A stretch of 44,899 bases of DNA from Gammaproteobacteria bacterium (GCA_009692265.1 SHZM01000025.1:1-44899), one strand, 5' to 3'; shown: positions 20,567-30,292, numbered from the stretch's first letter. The notes: generated by a model from the letters alone, not told the origin. Numbers and translations: made by a program.

Positions 20567-20651
20567 TGGTGCCGACGGTGAGACTCGAACTCACACGGGT
20601 TTCCCCACCACCCCCTCAAGATGGCGTGTCTACCAATTTCACCACGTCGGC
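20567..20651 (-). tRNA. tRNA-Leu (anticodon GAG)
   Basis: An 85-base cloverleaf with a long variable arm, read on the minus strand. The acceptor arms GCCGACG and CGTCGGC pair perfectly, followed by discriminator A and an encoded CCA. The anticodon stem CCATC/GGTGG encloses the loop TTGAGGG, giving anticodon GAG. The T arm TGAGT-TCGAGTC-TCACC has one mismatch-like pair. It lies between secG and nuoA, a placement known for tRNA-Leu(GAG) in other proteobacteria. Confidence 0.97.
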
Positions 20652-20812
20652 CGCGCTAAATTGCTACTCCAAACCTGTCCCCTGTCCGCCGCGCATGATA
20701 CGCGACCTCTTTCAAAAAATCCTGACTTCAGAAGTTGTTTTCTTCGAAGTGATCAAGGTACGAAGCTTCATTAATCGATGTACGCTTCAGGAACCATCAA
20801 GAACCGAAAGAC

Positions 20813-21187
20813 CTATGGCGTGGGCGCCGGAATTTGTGGGAGGTCTGATATAGGAGCGCTCGGCGCGGGTGCGGTCGGGACCGGAACGCTTGGCGGTGTA
20901 TTCGGCTGGACTTGCTCTTCAAGCTGTTGGCCAATACTTGCAGGGGCGGACTGCCGAGTCGCGAGAAATGCCAACGTCAGACAATTGCCGAAAAAAACTA
21001 ACGCCAAAATCGCGGTCGCGCGCGAAAGAAACGACGCCGAACCGCGCGCGCCAAAAACTGTCGAGGATGCGCCGCTACCAAAAGCTGCTCCGGCGGTCGC
21101 TCCGCGCCCCTGTTGTAACAAAATAATCGCGATTAAGGAGATCGCGACCAAGATATGCACGACAAGTAAAACCGTTTGTAACATCAC
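20813..21187 (-). CDS. secG: preprotein translocase subunit SecG
   Basis: A small inner-membrane subunit of the SecYEG protein-export channel. Two hydrophobic helices (about 3-22 and 53-73) flank the signature LLQQGRGATAGAAFGSG. The 124-residue length includes a proline-rich C-terminal tail of about 35 residues, common in proteobacteria and probably unstructured. It lies between tpiA and tRNA-Leu, a classic order. The 160 bases between it and the tRNA hold no gene that I can see. Confidence 0.96.
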   Translation of the reverse strand: MMLQTVLLVVHILVAISLIAIILLQQGRGATAGAAFGSGASSTVFGARGSASFLSRATAILALVFFGNCLTLAFLATRQSAPASIGQQLEEQVQPNTPPSVPVPTAPAPSAPISDLPQIPAPTP

Positions 21188-21352
21188 CTAAACTCCAAAT
21201 GACCACAGAAATCCCGGCCCACTTCTAGATCGAGGCGGGACGCAGTAAACGCTTAGAACCGACTGCGCCGTGCAGTCGAATTCCAAACCACCGGTTGAAC
21301 ATTTTGATCCCGCTTTCAGGAATCGCCTGCAACGCGGCCCCAGGGGGCAAGG

Positions 21353-22123
21353 CTATTGCCCAACGGCGCGCCGCTGGGCGGCCGCGCAAATCGTAAAAAA
21401 ATCGTCAGCTTTGAGCGAGGCTCCGCCGATCAGGCCTCCATCGATGTCTGGCATCGCGAACAGCTCCGCTGCGTTACTCGGTTTCACGCTGCCGCCGTAT
21501 AAGATCCGGGTCACGCCTATGCGTGAAGCGCTGCACTCGCTCAGTAGCGAACGAATGTAGCCATGTACCGTTTGCGCCTGCTCCGGGCTCGCCGTCTCAC
21601 CGGTCCCAATCGCCCACACTGGTTCATACGCGATCACGCTGGCGCTCAATAGCGTCGCGACGTTGTCGAGCGCGAAAAGTGGCGCCAATTGGTCGGCGAT
21701 TACCTGTTCGGTCGACCCTGTGCGGCGCTCTGCCAAAGTTTCGCCTACGCAAATTACTGGAGTTAGACCCTGCGCCTGTGCGCACGCAGCTTTCGCGGCA
21801 ATCGTTGCCGCACCCTCGCCAAACAATTGCCGACGCTCTGAGTGCCCGACCAACACCAACTCACACCCAAGTTCTCTTAACATTACCGGCGACACTTCGC
21901 CGGTGTAGGCACCGGTGTCGAATTCGCTACACGTTTGCGCGCCCAACAGGACACTAGTGCCGCTAAGGGCTTCCGCCACTGCCGGCAAAAACACGAAGGA
22001 CGGACACAGACCCATGTCGATGTCTGGCACTTGCGCACGGGACCTCAGCATCGTCGTAGCCAGTTCGCGCGCAAAGCTCAATGAGCCGTGCATTTTCCAA
22101 TTTCCGATCACCAAGGGGCGCAT
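21353..22123 (-). CDS. tpiA: triosephosphate isomerase
   Basis: Interconverts dihydroxyacetone phosphate and glyceraldehyde 3-phosphate in glycolysis and gluconeogenesis. All catalytic residues are present: lysine 10 in GNWKM, histidine 94 in VGHSERR and glutamate 167 in YEPVWAIGTG; the phosphate-binding GG is in DGGLIGGASL. Length is 256 from the ATG at 22123; the longer open frame upstream is not TIM-like. It precedes secG by 165 bases. Confidence 0.97.
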   Translation of the reverse strand: MRPLVIGNWKMHGSLSFARELATTMLRSRAQVPDIDMGLCPSFVFLPAVAEALSGTSVLLGAQTCSEFDTGAYTGEVSPVMLRELGCELVLVGHSERRQLFGEGAATIAAKAACAQAQGLTPVICVGETLAERRTGSTEQVIADQLAPLFALDNVATLLSASVIAYEPVWAIGTGETASPEQAQTVHGYIRSLLSECSASRIGVTRILYGGSVKPSNAAELFAMPDIDGGLIGGASLKADDFFTICAAAQRRAVGQ

Positions 22124-22226
22124 AATTTTTCGACCTGAGCTGCGACCGGTTCCTGCGGGGCGCGCCAGCTTAACGGCCAGCCCTAGCGAGATCAATCAAA
22201 CGGTGCTTAGCCGAAGCCGCTTCGTC

Positions 22227-23132
22227 TTAGCGGCGTCTGCCACGCGCGGGAACTACTGCGGGCGCTGCCTCACGCGCGGGATCCAGATTGACTGCCTGAT
22301 AAAGTTCAGTGCGTGCGGCATCGCTTAGAGCTTCGCACCGCCCAACCGGTAACCGCCGCGGCAACTGCACCGTGCCGAACTTCACTCGCAGCAGTCGACT
22401 AACCGTGCAACCCTGCGATTCCCAGAGCCGACGAACCTCACGATTGCGTCCAGTGAGTAAGCGACAGGTGAACCAGGCATTCGCACCAGTCCCAGGTTGA
22501 CGCTCGACCGAGTCAAATGCCAGCCGCTCACCATCGATTTCGACGCCGAGACCCAACCGAGTGACGATCGCGTCGTCGACTTCCCCAAAAATACGCACCG
22601 CGTATTCGCGCATGATGCCGTAACGTGGATGCATTAGACGGTGAGCGAGTTCGCCGTCATCGGTAAACAGCAGTAGGCCCATCGTATTGAAATCAAGACG
22701 ACCAACGGCGATTAAGCGATTGCGCTCCGCCGCGGGCAACAGTTCGAAAGCTGTCGGGCGCCGCTCGGGATCGCGACGCGTACAGACCGTACCGGCCGGC
22801 TTATTCAGGACAAAAACCTGCGGGATAGTCGGCCGGGTTGCGGTAATCCGCACTTGGCGGCCGTCGAGCGCCACTTCTTGGCCAATTCGCACCCGCTGAC
22901 CGAGCTGCACCGGTGCACGGTCGACCGTAACCCGACCGTCGGTGATCCACTGTTCAATCTCGCGGCGTGAACCTAATCCGCTGCGAGCCATGACTTTTTG
23001 CAGACGCTCACCAGGTTCCACCACCGCAACCTTGGTTTTATTGGTGCGCGCTGGCTTTGCCGACGCCTTGCTGGGCGTTCCAGCGGGAGTTCCCGCTTTA
23101 CGGGACGGCGCTGAGCGAGTTCTCGGCTTCAT
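22227..23132 (-). CDS. rluB: 23S rRNA pseudouridine synthase, RluB type
   Basis: Modifies 23S rRNA near the peptidyl transferase centre (RluB makes the pseudouridine at E. coli position 2605). Residues 40-95 form an S4 RNA-binding domain and the catalytic aspartate is residue 147 in GRLDFNT; LLTGRNREVRRL is typical of the RsuA/RluB group. The first ~38 residues are rich in lysine, arginine and alanine and probably disordered. The start chosen, an ATG at 23132, lies inside scpB by 35 bases. Downstream of scpA-scpB is the usual place for this gene. Confidence 0.93.
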   Translation of the reverse strand: MKPRTRSAPSRKAGTPAGTPSKASAKPARTNKTKVAVVEPGERLQKVMARSGLGSRREIEQWITDGRVTVDRAPVQLGQRVRIGQEVALDGRQVRITATRPTIPQVFVLNKPAGTVCTRRDPERRPTAFELLPAAERNRLIAVGRLDFNTMGLLLFTDDGELAHRLMHPRYGIMREYAVRIFGEVDDAIVTRLGLGVEIDGERLAFDSVERQPGTGANAWFTCRLLTGRNREVRRLWESQGCTVSRLLRVKFGTVQLPRRLPVGRCEALSDAARTELYQAVNLDPAREAAPAVVPARGRRR

Positions 23133-23757
23133 CGCGATTACTTCCGGGTTCGACTGCCAGTTCTTCCGGGAGATCGATAATGATGGCGGACTCCAGCTCC
23201 GCAAACAGATCAGGGTTCACGTCGTCAAAATCCTTGAGTTCAGCCAGGGTCGGCAACGCGCTCAAACTGGCCAGGCCGAAATATTCGAGGAATTGCCGGG
23301 TGGTCGCGTAAATTGCCGGTCTGCCGGGCACATCGCGATGTCCAACGATCTTGACCCACTCCCGCTCATGCAAAGTCTTGATAATCCCGGTACTGACGGC
23401 CACACCGCGGATCGCCTCGATCTCACCGCGCGTAATGGGTTGCCGATAAGCGATGATTGCCATTGTTTCCAACAGTGCACGGGAATAGCGCGGCTTACGT
23501 TCTTCCCATAAACGATTGACCCAGTCAGCGTATTGCTGGCGCGTTTGGAATCGGTACCCGCCCGCGACCAGTACCAACTCGATACCGTGGTCGGCGTAAT
23601 CCGTCTGTAAGGCGACTAGCGCCGCATTGATTTCGTCGAGCGAAGGCGTGGCTTCACCGATCAACGCAAACAGGGCGGTTAGTCGCTCGACGTCTACCGG
23701 CGAATCAGACGCCATGATGGCGGCTTCGAGGATTGGTTTAAGGTTTTGTAGTTCCAT
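23098..23757 (-). CDS. scpB: segregation and condensation protein B
   Basis: A winged-helix partner of ScpA and SMC (or a MukB-like condensin) in chromosome compaction. SPVDVERLTALF and the segment GGYRFQTRQQYADWVNRL, followed by SRALLETMAIIAYRQPITRGEIE, are family signatures. The C-terminal acidic tail is variable. Length 219. It begins 11 bases after the scpA stop and overlaps the start of rluB. Confidence 0.94.
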   Translation of the reverse strand: MELQNLKPILEAAIMASDSPVDVERLTALFALIGEATPSLDEINAALVALQTDYADHGIELVLVAGGYRFQTRQQYADWVNRLWEERKPRYSRALLETMAIIAYRQPITRGEIEAIRGVAVSTGIIKTLHEREWVKIVGHRDVPGRPAIYATTRQFLEYFGLASLSALPTLAELKDFDDVNPDLFAELESAIIIDLPEELAVEPGSNRDEAENSLSAVP

Positions 23758-23768
23758 TGTGACTCGAC

Positions 23769-24590
23769 TTAGGCTGCGAGTTTGATGTAGATCGGAGCCA
23801 GCTCATCGTTTTGCACGAGTTCGATCAAACGTTGTCGTAGCAGTTCCAATAACGCGAGCAAGGTCACGACCGCGCCGGCCTTGCCTTCTTCAAACGTAAA
23901 CAGTGCGACAAAATTCGTGAAATGGGTCGAATTAACCCGCTCTAATACCAGCGACATCCGTTCTCTCATGGATAGCGGTTCACGTTGAATCCGGTGATCA
24001 CTGAACATCGCGCTGCGCTGTAATACCTGACGGAAGGCTCCGAGGACCGCCTCCAGGCTGATTTCCGGCGGTTGCGTGCGCACTTGCCGATGTTCAAAAG
24101 TAACGAACACGCGGTGTAACTCCCTTTCGAGTCGTGGCAGAACATCGATGTCTTCAGCCGCCTTCTTGTAGCGTTCGTACTCTTGCAGACGTCGCACTAG
24201 CTCAGCCCGCGGATCGTCCTCATCAGGGACAATACTGGGCGGCCGCGGCAACAACATGCGCGACTTGATCTCAGCGAGCATCGCCGCCATTAAGAGATAC
24301 TCGGCCGCCAGTTCAAGCTTCATCCCCTGCATCATTTCGATGTACTTCATGTACTGCTCGGTGATGCGCGCAATGGGAATGTCGAGGATATCGAGATTCT
24401 GTCGCTTGATTAAATACAGCAGCAAATCCAGGGGGCCTTCAAAAGCCTCAAGGATCACTTCGAGTGCATCGGGTGGGATGTAAAGATCTTTCGGCGGGGT
24501 CGTGAGTGGAGTTCCCATCACAATCGCAAACGGCATCTCTTCCTGTTGTGGGAACAGGCTCAACGGCTCGCCGGCGGGGACGCTACTCAT
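23769..24590 (-). CDS. scpA: segregation and condensation protein A (kleisin)
   Basis: The bacterial kleisin that bridges SMC heads. AFEGPLDLLLYLIKRQNLDI at about 49-68 is the diagnostic N-terminal helix, followed by YLLMAAMLAEIKSRMLLP. Length 273 with a somewhat long N-terminal lead of about 45 residues; an internal ATG at the IVMG segment could also serve. The ATG overlaps the trpS stop (ATGA), indicating coupling. Confidence 0.94.
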   Translation of the reverse strand: MSSVPAGEPLSLFPQQEEMPFAIVMGTPLTTPPKDLYIPPDALEVILEAFEGPLDLLLYLIKRQNLDILDIPIARITEQYMKYIEMMQGMKLELAAEYLLMAAMLAEIKSRMLLPRPPSIVPDEDDPRAELVRRLQEYERYKKAAEDIDVLPRLERELHRVFVTFEHRQVRTQPPEISLEAVLGAFRQVLQRSAMFSDHRIQREPLSMRERMSLVLERVNSTHFTNFVALFTFEEGKAGAVVTLLALLELLRQRLIELVQNDELAPIYIKLAA

Positions 24591-25798
24591 CGATAAACCA
24601 CATGCATTGCTTCTCGGACTTCGTCCAAGGTGTCGCGCGCCGCGCTGCGGGCGACTTCGCAGCCCTCATCAATAATGGCGCGGACCGTGTCGGGATCGCT
24701 GACAAACTCCTGGCTACGCTCGCGGATCGGCGCCTGTTCCAGCAATACCGCGTCGATCACCGGTTGCTTGCAATCCAGGCATCCGATCGCCGCGCTGCGG
24801 CAGCCGGTTTGCACCCACTGCTTCACGTCTTCTGTGGAATAGATTTCATGAAACTTCCAGACCGGGCATTTCGCCGGGTCACCGGGGTCCGTGCGTCGCA
24901 CGCGTGCCGGATCGGTCGGCATGGTTCGCAGCTTCTGGCGCACGGACTCCGGCGCCTCGCGTAGCCCAATGGTATTGCCATACGACTTAGACATCTTCTC
25001 GCCATCGAGGCCGGGCATTTTCGATTCCGGCGTTAGCAGCGCTTGGGGCTCGGGTAGGATTACCTTTCCACCACCCTCTAGGTACCCGAGCAGCCGTTCG
25101 CGATCGCCTAGCGCGATGTTTTGCTGGGCTTCTAAAAATGCACGTGCGCGATCGAGGGCTTCAAAATCACCCTCTTCTTGATAGCGCCTACGCAGATCGT
25201 GATAGAGCTTCGAATTGCGTTTCCCCATTTTCGCCACCGCCGCTTCGGCCTTCTCCTCGAAGCCCGGTTCGCGACCGTACAAATAATTAAAGCGCCGTGC
25301 GATTTCGCGTGATAGCTCGATGTGCGCAACTTGATCTTCCCCTACCGGCACGTTTCCAGCGCGATAGATCAAAATGTCCGCAGTCTGGAGTAAGGGATAA
25401 CCGAGGAAACCATACGTCGATAGATCCAGTTCTTTAAGCTTCTCTTGCTGATCCTTGTACGTTGGTACGCGCTCAAGCCAACTGATCGGCGTGATCATCG
25501 ACAGCAACAGATGTAGTTCCGCGTGCTCAGGGACCCGCGACTGTATAAAGAGAGTTGCTTCGCCCGGATTGACTCCAACCGACAGCCAGTCGATAACGAG
25601 GTCATACACGGTATCGCTGATGACCCCGGTTTCTTCGTAGCTCGTGGTCAACGCGTGCCAATCCGCGACGAAGAAGAAGCATTCGTACTCGTGCTGCAGC
25701 TTGACCCAATTCTTAAGTACACCATGGTAATGGCCGAGGTGCAGCTGGCCCGTCGGGCGCATACCGGAGAGAACGCGTTTGTTGGCGCCGAGACTCAT
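24587..25798 (-). CDS. trpS: tryptophanyl-tRNA synthetase
   Basis: A class I aminoacyl-tRNA synthetase charging tRNA-Trp. The HIGH-like motif is HLGHY (20-24) and the KMSKS loop is exact at 268-272. Length 403 is the longer form with an insertion between the two motifs (about residues 175-265), common in beta- and gammaproteobacteria. It lies between the M50 protease gene and scpA, a frequently conserved neighbourhood. Confidence 0.96.
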   Translation of the reverse strand: MSLGANKRVLSGMRPTGQLHLGHYHGVLKNWVKLQHEYECFFFVADWHALTTSYEETGVISDTVYDLVIDWLSVGVNPGEATLFIQSRVPEHAELHLLLSMITPISWLERVPTYKDQQEKLKELDLSTYGFLGYPLLQTADILIYRAGNVPVGEDQVAHIELSREIARRFNYLYGREPGFEEKAEAAVAKMGKRNSKLYHDLRRRYQEEGDFEALDRARAFLEAQQNIALGDRERLLGYLEGGGKVILPEPQALLTPESKMPGLDGEKMSKSYGNTIGLREAPESVRQKLRTMPTDPARVRRTDPGDPAKCPVWKFHEIYSTEDVKQWVQTGCRSAAIGCLDCKQPVIDAVLLEQAPIRERSQEFVSDPDTVRAIIDEGCEVARSAARDTLDEVREAMHVVYR

Positions 25799-25838
25799 GA
25801 ACGTCCTTCAACCTCTGTTATCGCGCTACGCGCCGAAC

Positions 25839-26489
25839 TCATTGAATAATCCAATTCACCGCCTGCTCGATCCCGTGTAGTCCCGGGGCTAGCACCGTAC
25901 CGACGACACCCGACATCAACAGGAGCGCAAGAATGATAAGACCATACGGTTCCACCCGGTTATAGCGTACGGCAGTTCGTCCCGGGAGCAAGGCCGTGAC
26001 GATGCGACTGCCGTCGAGCGGTGGAATAGGAAGCAGGTTAAGCAGCATGATTGTTGCATTGAACAAGACACCTGTCGAACCCATTAGGCGCAGTAATCCA
26101 AGCTTCGGATCCCCTTGCGCCAGGAGCAAGACACAGGTCCAGGCCAGCAACATCAATAGATTCGCCGCGGGGCCAGCTACCGCGACCAAGGCGACGTCGC
26201 GACGGAAATGGCCTAGGTTTCGCCAATTCACCGGGACAGGCTTCGCCCACCCAAAGAAGAATCCACTCGTGAAGTACACCAAGGCTGGGACGGCAATCGT
26301 TCCGATCGGATCGACATGGCGTAACGGGTTTATCGACAATCGGCCTTCACGGGCGGCGGTCGGATCACCGAGTCGATTCGCAACCCAGCCATGCGCGAAT
26401 TCATGCACGGTCACCGCCAAAATCGCCGGGATCCCGTAGACGACGAACTTCAATAAAAAGATCGCGCCTTTCAACAGTAGGATCGTCAT
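25839..26489 (-). CDS. site-2 protease-type membrane metallopeptidase (M50)
   Basis: An integral membrane zinc protease of the compact Rip/SREBP-S2P type. The zinc motif HEFAH is at 29-33 in the first transmembrane segment, and the third ligand is aspartate 159 in PIPPLDGSRI. No PDZ domain is present, unlike RseP. Length 216, four to six helices. Substrates are unknown for this conserved group; the position between yrdC and trpS is conserved in proteobacteria. Confidence 0.92.
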   Translation of the reverse strand: MTILLLKGAIFLLKFVVYGIPAILAVTVHEFAHGWVANRLGDPTAAREGRLSINPLRHVDPIGTIAVPALVYFTSGFFFGWAKPVPVNWRNLGHFRRDVALVAVAGPAANLLMLLAWTCVLLLAQGDPKLGLLRLMGSTGVLFNATIMLLNLLPIPPLDGSRIVTALLPGRTAVRYNRVEPYGLIILALLLMSGVVGTVLAPGLHGIEQAVNWIIQ

Positions 26490-26498
26490 GGGCTCAGA

Positions 26499-27137
26499 TC
26501 AAGCGTTGGCTTGCGCGCCAAATATACGAGTCACGTCCCCGCGACCCTGTCGAACCAAATGCGGGATCTCGCCGTCAAAATCGATCACGGTGGTCGGTTG
26601 CACACCACAGCTACCGCCCTCGACGAAAACGTCGACCAACGCCGCGTATTGATCCGCGAGCGCCTCGGAGTCGGCATCGAGCCACTCGGTGTCTGTGTTG
26701 AGCAAGGTTGCACTGAGCATGGGCTGTTGAAGTTCGGCCAATAGGCCTTGGATTATCGGGTGATCGGGGATCCGCAAACCGATGGTTTTGCGCTTGGGAT
26801 CGAGGATCCGTTTAGGCAATTCGCGCGAGGCCTCCAGAATGAACGTGTAAGGTCCAGGCGTCAACGCTCGCAGTAATCGATATTGTTGATTGCCGACTCG
26901 CGCATAAGTCGAAACTTCGGAAAGATCGCGGCAAAGCAACGTCAAAAAATGTGACCCAGCGTCGCCGCGAATCTGGTGGATCCGGGTTTGCGCCGCTCGC
27001 GCATGGACCAGGCAGCCCAGTGCATAAGTCGAATCCGTCGGGTAAATCGCAACGCCCTCGCTCGCGATGATCTCGACGGCATGCTTAAGCAAGCGCGCTT
27101 GGGGATGCGTGGGATGAATGTTAAGACGTCTGGTCAT
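26499..27137 (-). CDS. Sua5/YciO/YrdC-family protein
   Basis: Members bind threonine, bicarbonate and ATP to make threonylcarbamoyl-adenylate for tRNA t6A, though the YciO branch is not proven to do so. EGVAIYPTDSTYALGC, FLTLLCRDLSEVSTYARV and KTIGLRIPDHPI are typical. The match is closer to YciO than to TsaC by its length (212) and by its neighbourhood. It starts 57 bases from the divergent yciB/ispZ gene. Confidence 0.9.
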   Translation of the reverse strand: MTRRLNIHPTHPQARLLKHAVEIIASEGVAIYPTDSTYALGCLVHARAAQTRIHQIRGDAGSHFLTLLCRDLSEVSTYARVGNQQYRLLRALTPGPYTFILEASRELPKRILDPKRKTIGLRIPDHPIIQGLLAELQQPMLSATLLNTDTEWLDADSEALADQYAALVDVFVEGGSCGVQPTTVIDFDGEIPHLVRQGRGDVTRIFGAQANA

Positions 27138-27194
27138 AGGGACAAGGTGGATGCGATACTAAACTACGCCGTGAGGTTCAATACAGGCGCAGGC

Positions 27195-27743
27195 ATGAAG
27201 CTCTTCGTTGATTTGCTCCCGATTATTGCATTTTTTATCGTCTTCAAAGTGCTCGGCGGGCCACAAGCGATTTATTCGGCAACGGCAACCGCAATCGGGG
27301 TCGCGGGCCTCGTCGTGGGAGTCAACTGGTGGCGCTACCGTAAATTCGACAAGCAGCAACTCATCATGCTCGGAATACTTGTCGTTTTGGGAGGGCTCAC
27401 GTTGGCCTTGCACGACGAGCAGTTTATCAAATGGAAGCCCACGGTAGTGAGTTGGATCATGGGAATTACCTTTCTGGGTTCGCGTTGGATCGGCGGCAAA
27501 ACCCTGGCTGAACGCATGTTCGGCGCGAGCATCGCTGCCCCAGCGTTGATCTGGCATCGGTTGAACCTTGCCTGGACAGTTTTTTTTATCAGCCTTGGCG
27601 CACTCAATTTGTATATTGCATTTCACTGGACGACCGAGGCGTGGGTCAACTTCAAGGTATTCGGTACTTTCGGCCTTTCAATGGCATTTGCTATCGCCCA
27701 AGCTTTATACCTGATGCGCTTTGCCGTTGAACCGCAAACATAA
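27195..27743 (+). CDS. yciB: intracellular septation protein A / YciB family
   Basis: A conserved inner-membrane protein of about five helices involved in envelope integrity and septation; its mechanism is unknown. MKLFVDLLPIIAFFIVFKVLG and KWKPTVVSWIMGITFLGS are family signatures, and WTVFFISLGALNLYIAF is the conserved late helix. I start at the ATG at 27195, giving 182 residues; the frame extends upstream into the promoter of the divergent gene. First gene of an operon with yciI, bolA, the methylase and dapE. Confidence 0.94.
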   Translation: MKLFVDLLPIIAFFIVFKVLGGPQAIYSATATAIGVAGLVVGVNWWRYRKFDKQQLIMLGILVVLGGLTLALHDEQFIKWKPTVVSWIMGITFLGSRWIGGKTLAERMFGASIAAPALIWHRLNLAWTVFFISLGALNLYIAFHWTTEAWVNFKVFGTFGLSMAFAIAQALYLMRFAVEPQT

Positions 27744-27760
27744 CGAATGAAAGTGATCTC

Positions 27761-28060
27761 GTGCTGTACGTAATCATTGGTCGCGACGGGCCTGACAATT
27801 TGACCCGACGTCTGCAAGCGCGACCGCGCCATCTCGTACGTGCCGAACAACTACGTGATGAAGGACGCCTGGTCGTGGCGGGGCCAATGCCCGCTATTGA
27901 TTCGCCCGACCCAGGCCCGGCCGGATTTTCAGGCAGCATTATCATTGCTGAGTTTCCATCACTCGCTGATGCGCGCAGTTGGATCGAGGCCGATCCGTAT
28001 GTAACGGACGGTGTGTTTAGCGAGGTAGACGTGCGACCTTTCAAGCAAGTGCTACCGTAA
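27761..28060 (+). CDS. yciI: YciI-like protein
   Basis: A small ferredoxin-like-fold protein of 99 residues with a conserved His/Asp pair of unknown reaction. LRDEGRLVVAGPMPAIDSP and SWIEADPYVTDGVF are typical. The start is a GTG, giving MLYVIIGRDGPDNL, the usual beginning. It follows yciB by 17 bases and precedes bolA by three. Confidence 0.93.
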   Translation: MLYVIIGRDGPDNLTRRLQARPRHLVRAEQLRDEGRLVVAGPMPAIDSPDPGPAGFSGSIIIAEFPSLADARSWIEADPYVTDGVFSEVDVRPFKQVLP

Positions 28061-28063
28061 GCG

Positions 28064-28336
28064 ATGGACGGTTCAACTCGGCTAGCCGCAATCCGAGAGG
28101 CCTTGGAATCGGCGTTTCGACCGCTCTCTATCGAGATCGTGGACGAAAGCCACTTACACCGCGGCCACGCCGGCGCGTTGTCCGGCAGAGGTCACTTTCG
28201 ACTTCGAATTACCGCCGCCGCGTTCGATGGCCGCAGCCCGGTAGCACGTCATCGCATGGTATACGGAGCTTTAGAAGTACTGATGGAAACCGAGATCCAT
28301 GCGCTGAGTATCGAAGCGCTGAGCCCAAATGACTAA
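28064..28336 (+). CDS. BolA-family protein
   Basis: BolA proteins pair with monothiol glutaredoxins around an iron-sulfur cluster and can act in gene regulation. VDESHLHRGHAGA holds the conserved histidines, HFRLRITAAAFDG is the core, and VARHRMVYGALEVLM with HALSIEAL completes the fold. Length 90 is normal. Its last eight bases overlap the start of the DNA methyltransferase gene. Confidence 0.93.
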   Translation: MDGSTRLAAIREALESAFRPLSIEIVDESHLHRGHAGALSGRGHFRLRITAAAFDGRSPVARHRMVYGALEVLMETEIHALSIEALSPND

Positions 28337-29162
28337 CTCTAAACTTCAGCGAGGATTGCTTAAGCCCCCACCACGACCGTTGTGGCAGTCTCATGATCGT
28401 CGCTCAACTCTCTATCACGCCGCGCAGGAGGATTTTTTATGCTCCCTCCCCGACGGGAGCGTTGATTGCATCTGGACCGATCCACCGTATTTGTTATCGA
28501 ATAATGGAACAACCTGCATTGCCGGCAAACGGCAAAGTGTTAATAAGGGCCAATGGGATCAAAGCCAAGGCTGGGCTGACGATCACCGCTTCAACCTTGC
28601 TTGGCTGCGCGAATGTCAGCGTTGCCTAAGTCCTGAGGGTACGATTTGGATCAGCGGGACGCTGCACATTTACGTAAGTGTCGGCATGGCGCTGCGGGAA
28701 CTCGGCTTTCGCGTGCTCAATGACATCGTGTGGGAGAAGCCGAACCCGCCGCCGAATCTTGGCTGCCGATGTTTTACCCACTCGACTGAGATCATTCTGT
28801 GGGCGACCAAAGCAGCTAAAGGCAGCCCGACTCGGCATGTCTTCAACTATGCTCGGATGAAAGCAGATAACAACGGGCGACAGATGAAAAACGTCTGGCG
28901 CATGCCCGCGCCCGGTAAGAATGAGAAAGCCCTTGGGAAGCATCCGACCCAGAAGCCGCTAGCGTTGATTGAGCGGTGTTTATCCGCGAGCACCAATGTC
29001 GGCGCTCACGTCGTCGACCCGTTTTCGGGATCCGGTTCTACCGGCGTCGCCGCGCTGCGCTTGAACCGTCGATTCAGCGGCTGCGAGGTTGATGCTAATT
29101 ACGCGAACCTCGCCGCCCGGCGCTTGGCGCTCGAAGACTCAACCGCGGAAACCTGCACATGA
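28329..29162 (+). CDS. solitary DNA adenine methyltransferase (beta class)
   Basis: A DNA methylase with motif order IV (DPPY, 51-54), then X-like HPTQKP (205-210), then the SAM-binding motif [10 protein letters not shown] (230-238). DPPY suggests N6-adenine as the target, although N4-cytosine cannot be ruled out. [18 protein letters not shown] and [11 protein letters not shown] recall the DpnA/HinfI group, but the recognition sequence cannot be read from this. No endonuclease gene is adjacent, so it is an orphan. It overlaps bolA by 8 bases and dapE by 4 (ATGA), so it is embedded and translationally coupled. Confidence 0.92.
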   Translation: MTNSKLQRGLLKPPPRPLWQSHDRRSTLYHAAQEDFLCSLPDGSVDCIWTDPPYLLSNNGTTCIAGKRQSVNKGQWDQSQGWADDHRFNLAWLRECQRCLSPEGTIWISGTLHIYVSVGMALRELGFRVLNDIVWEKPNPPPNLGCRCFTHSTEIILWATKAAKGSPTRHVFNYARMKADNNGRQMKNVWRMPAPGKNEKALGKHPTQKPLALIERCLSASTNVGAHVVDPFSGSGSTGVAALRLNRRFSGCEVDANYANLAARRLALEDSTAETCT

Positions 29163-30292
29163 ATTCGCCAACGTTGGCGCTCGCGTGTGATTTGATCGCC
29201 CGTGAGTCGGTGACACCAGATGACGCTGGTTGCTTGGAACTGATTGCCGCGCGACTCGCCGCCTGCGGTTTCCAAAGTGAAATACAACAGTACGGGAAGG
29301 TCACAAATCTGTGGGCCACTCATGGCACTCGCGATCCGGTACTTTGCTATGCCGGACACACCGATGTGGTGCCGCCTGGTGATTTGAGTTGCTGGGATTC
29401 ACCACCGTTTTCGCCTTCAATCCGCAATGGCGTACTTTACGGACGTGGCGCGGCGGATATGAAAGGCAGCCTCGCAGCGATGGTGATTGCCGCCGAGAAA
29501 TTCGTCCGCGTGTTCCCACATCACCTGGGAACACTCGCTTTCCTTTTGACCTCCGACGAAGAGGGGCTTGCGGTTGATGGAACCAAACGCGTAGTCGAGG
29601 CTCTGGTTGCCCGAGGTCAGAAAATTCAGTGGTGCATCGTCGGCGAACCGAGCAGCCAAACCTGTTTGGGTGATCTATTACGCAATGGGCGCCGCGGATC
29701 CCTTAACGGACGGGTGTGGATCCACGGCGTCCAAGGGCATGTTGCGTACCCACACTCGGCGCGTAATCCGATCCACCTCGCGGCGCAGGCCTTGGCTGAA
29801 CTCAGCAGCATGTCTTGGGACAGCGGTAATGCGTTTTTCCCGCCGACGTCGTTTCAGATATCGAATCTGCATGCTGGCACGGGGGCCGAGAACGTGATTC
29901 CCGCAACATTGGAAGCCTGGTTCAATTTCCGATTCTCCACCGCGACGACGGTCGAAGCATTGCAAGAAGCTGTACGGACGCTATTCGATCGTTACCACCT
30001 GGAGTACCGCCTGGAATGGCATTTATCCGGTGCGCCGTTTGTGACCGCGCCAGGCATCCTGGTTGAGGCGGTCAGCACGAGTGTGCGCGAAATTCTGGGA
30101 GTTGAACCTCAACTTTCGACCGGCGGCGGCACCTCGGATGGTCGCTTTATTGCAACCATGGGCACGGAAATCGTCGAGTTGGGCCCTGTAAACGCGACAA
30201 TTCACCAAGTGAATGAGTGCGTTCGGGTCGCGGAACTTGATGAGCTAGCGGCGGTTCACGCCTTGATTCTTAGCAAATTACTGAAAGGCTGA
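29159..30292 (+). CDS. dapE: succinyl-diaminopimelate desuccinylase
   Basis: A zinc hydrolase of the M20 family removing succinate from N-succinyl-LL-diaminopimelate for lysine and peptidoglycan. The metal and catalytic sites are [23 protein letters not shown] and [23 protein letters not shown] near the C-terminus is diagnostic. Length 377 is normal. Last gene of the operon, followed after 28 bases by a strong hairpin terminator. Confidence 0.95.
   Translation: MNSPTLALACDLIARESVTPDDAGCLELIAARLAACGFQSEIQQYGKVTNLWATHGTRDPVLCYAGHTDVVPPGDLSCWDSPPFSPSIRNGVLYGRGAADMKGSLAAMVIAAEKFVRVFPHHLGTLAFLLTSDEEGLAVDGTKRVVEALVARGQKIQWCIVGEPSSQTCLGDLLRNGRRGSLNGRVWIHGVQGHVAYPHSARNPIHLAAQALAELSSMSWDSGNAFFPPTSFQISNLHAGTGAENVIPATLEAWFNFRFSTATTVEALQEAVRTLFDRYHLEYRLEWHLSGAPFVTAPGILVEAVSTSVREILGVEPQLSTGGGTSDGRFIATMGTEIVELGPVNATIHQVNECVRVAELDELAAVHALILSKLLKG

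Noticed and set aside
20652..20812. Promoter boxes for tRNA-Leu and nuoA
   Set aside because: TATCAT is present before the tRNA but no -35 box is at the right distance, so I could not support a call.
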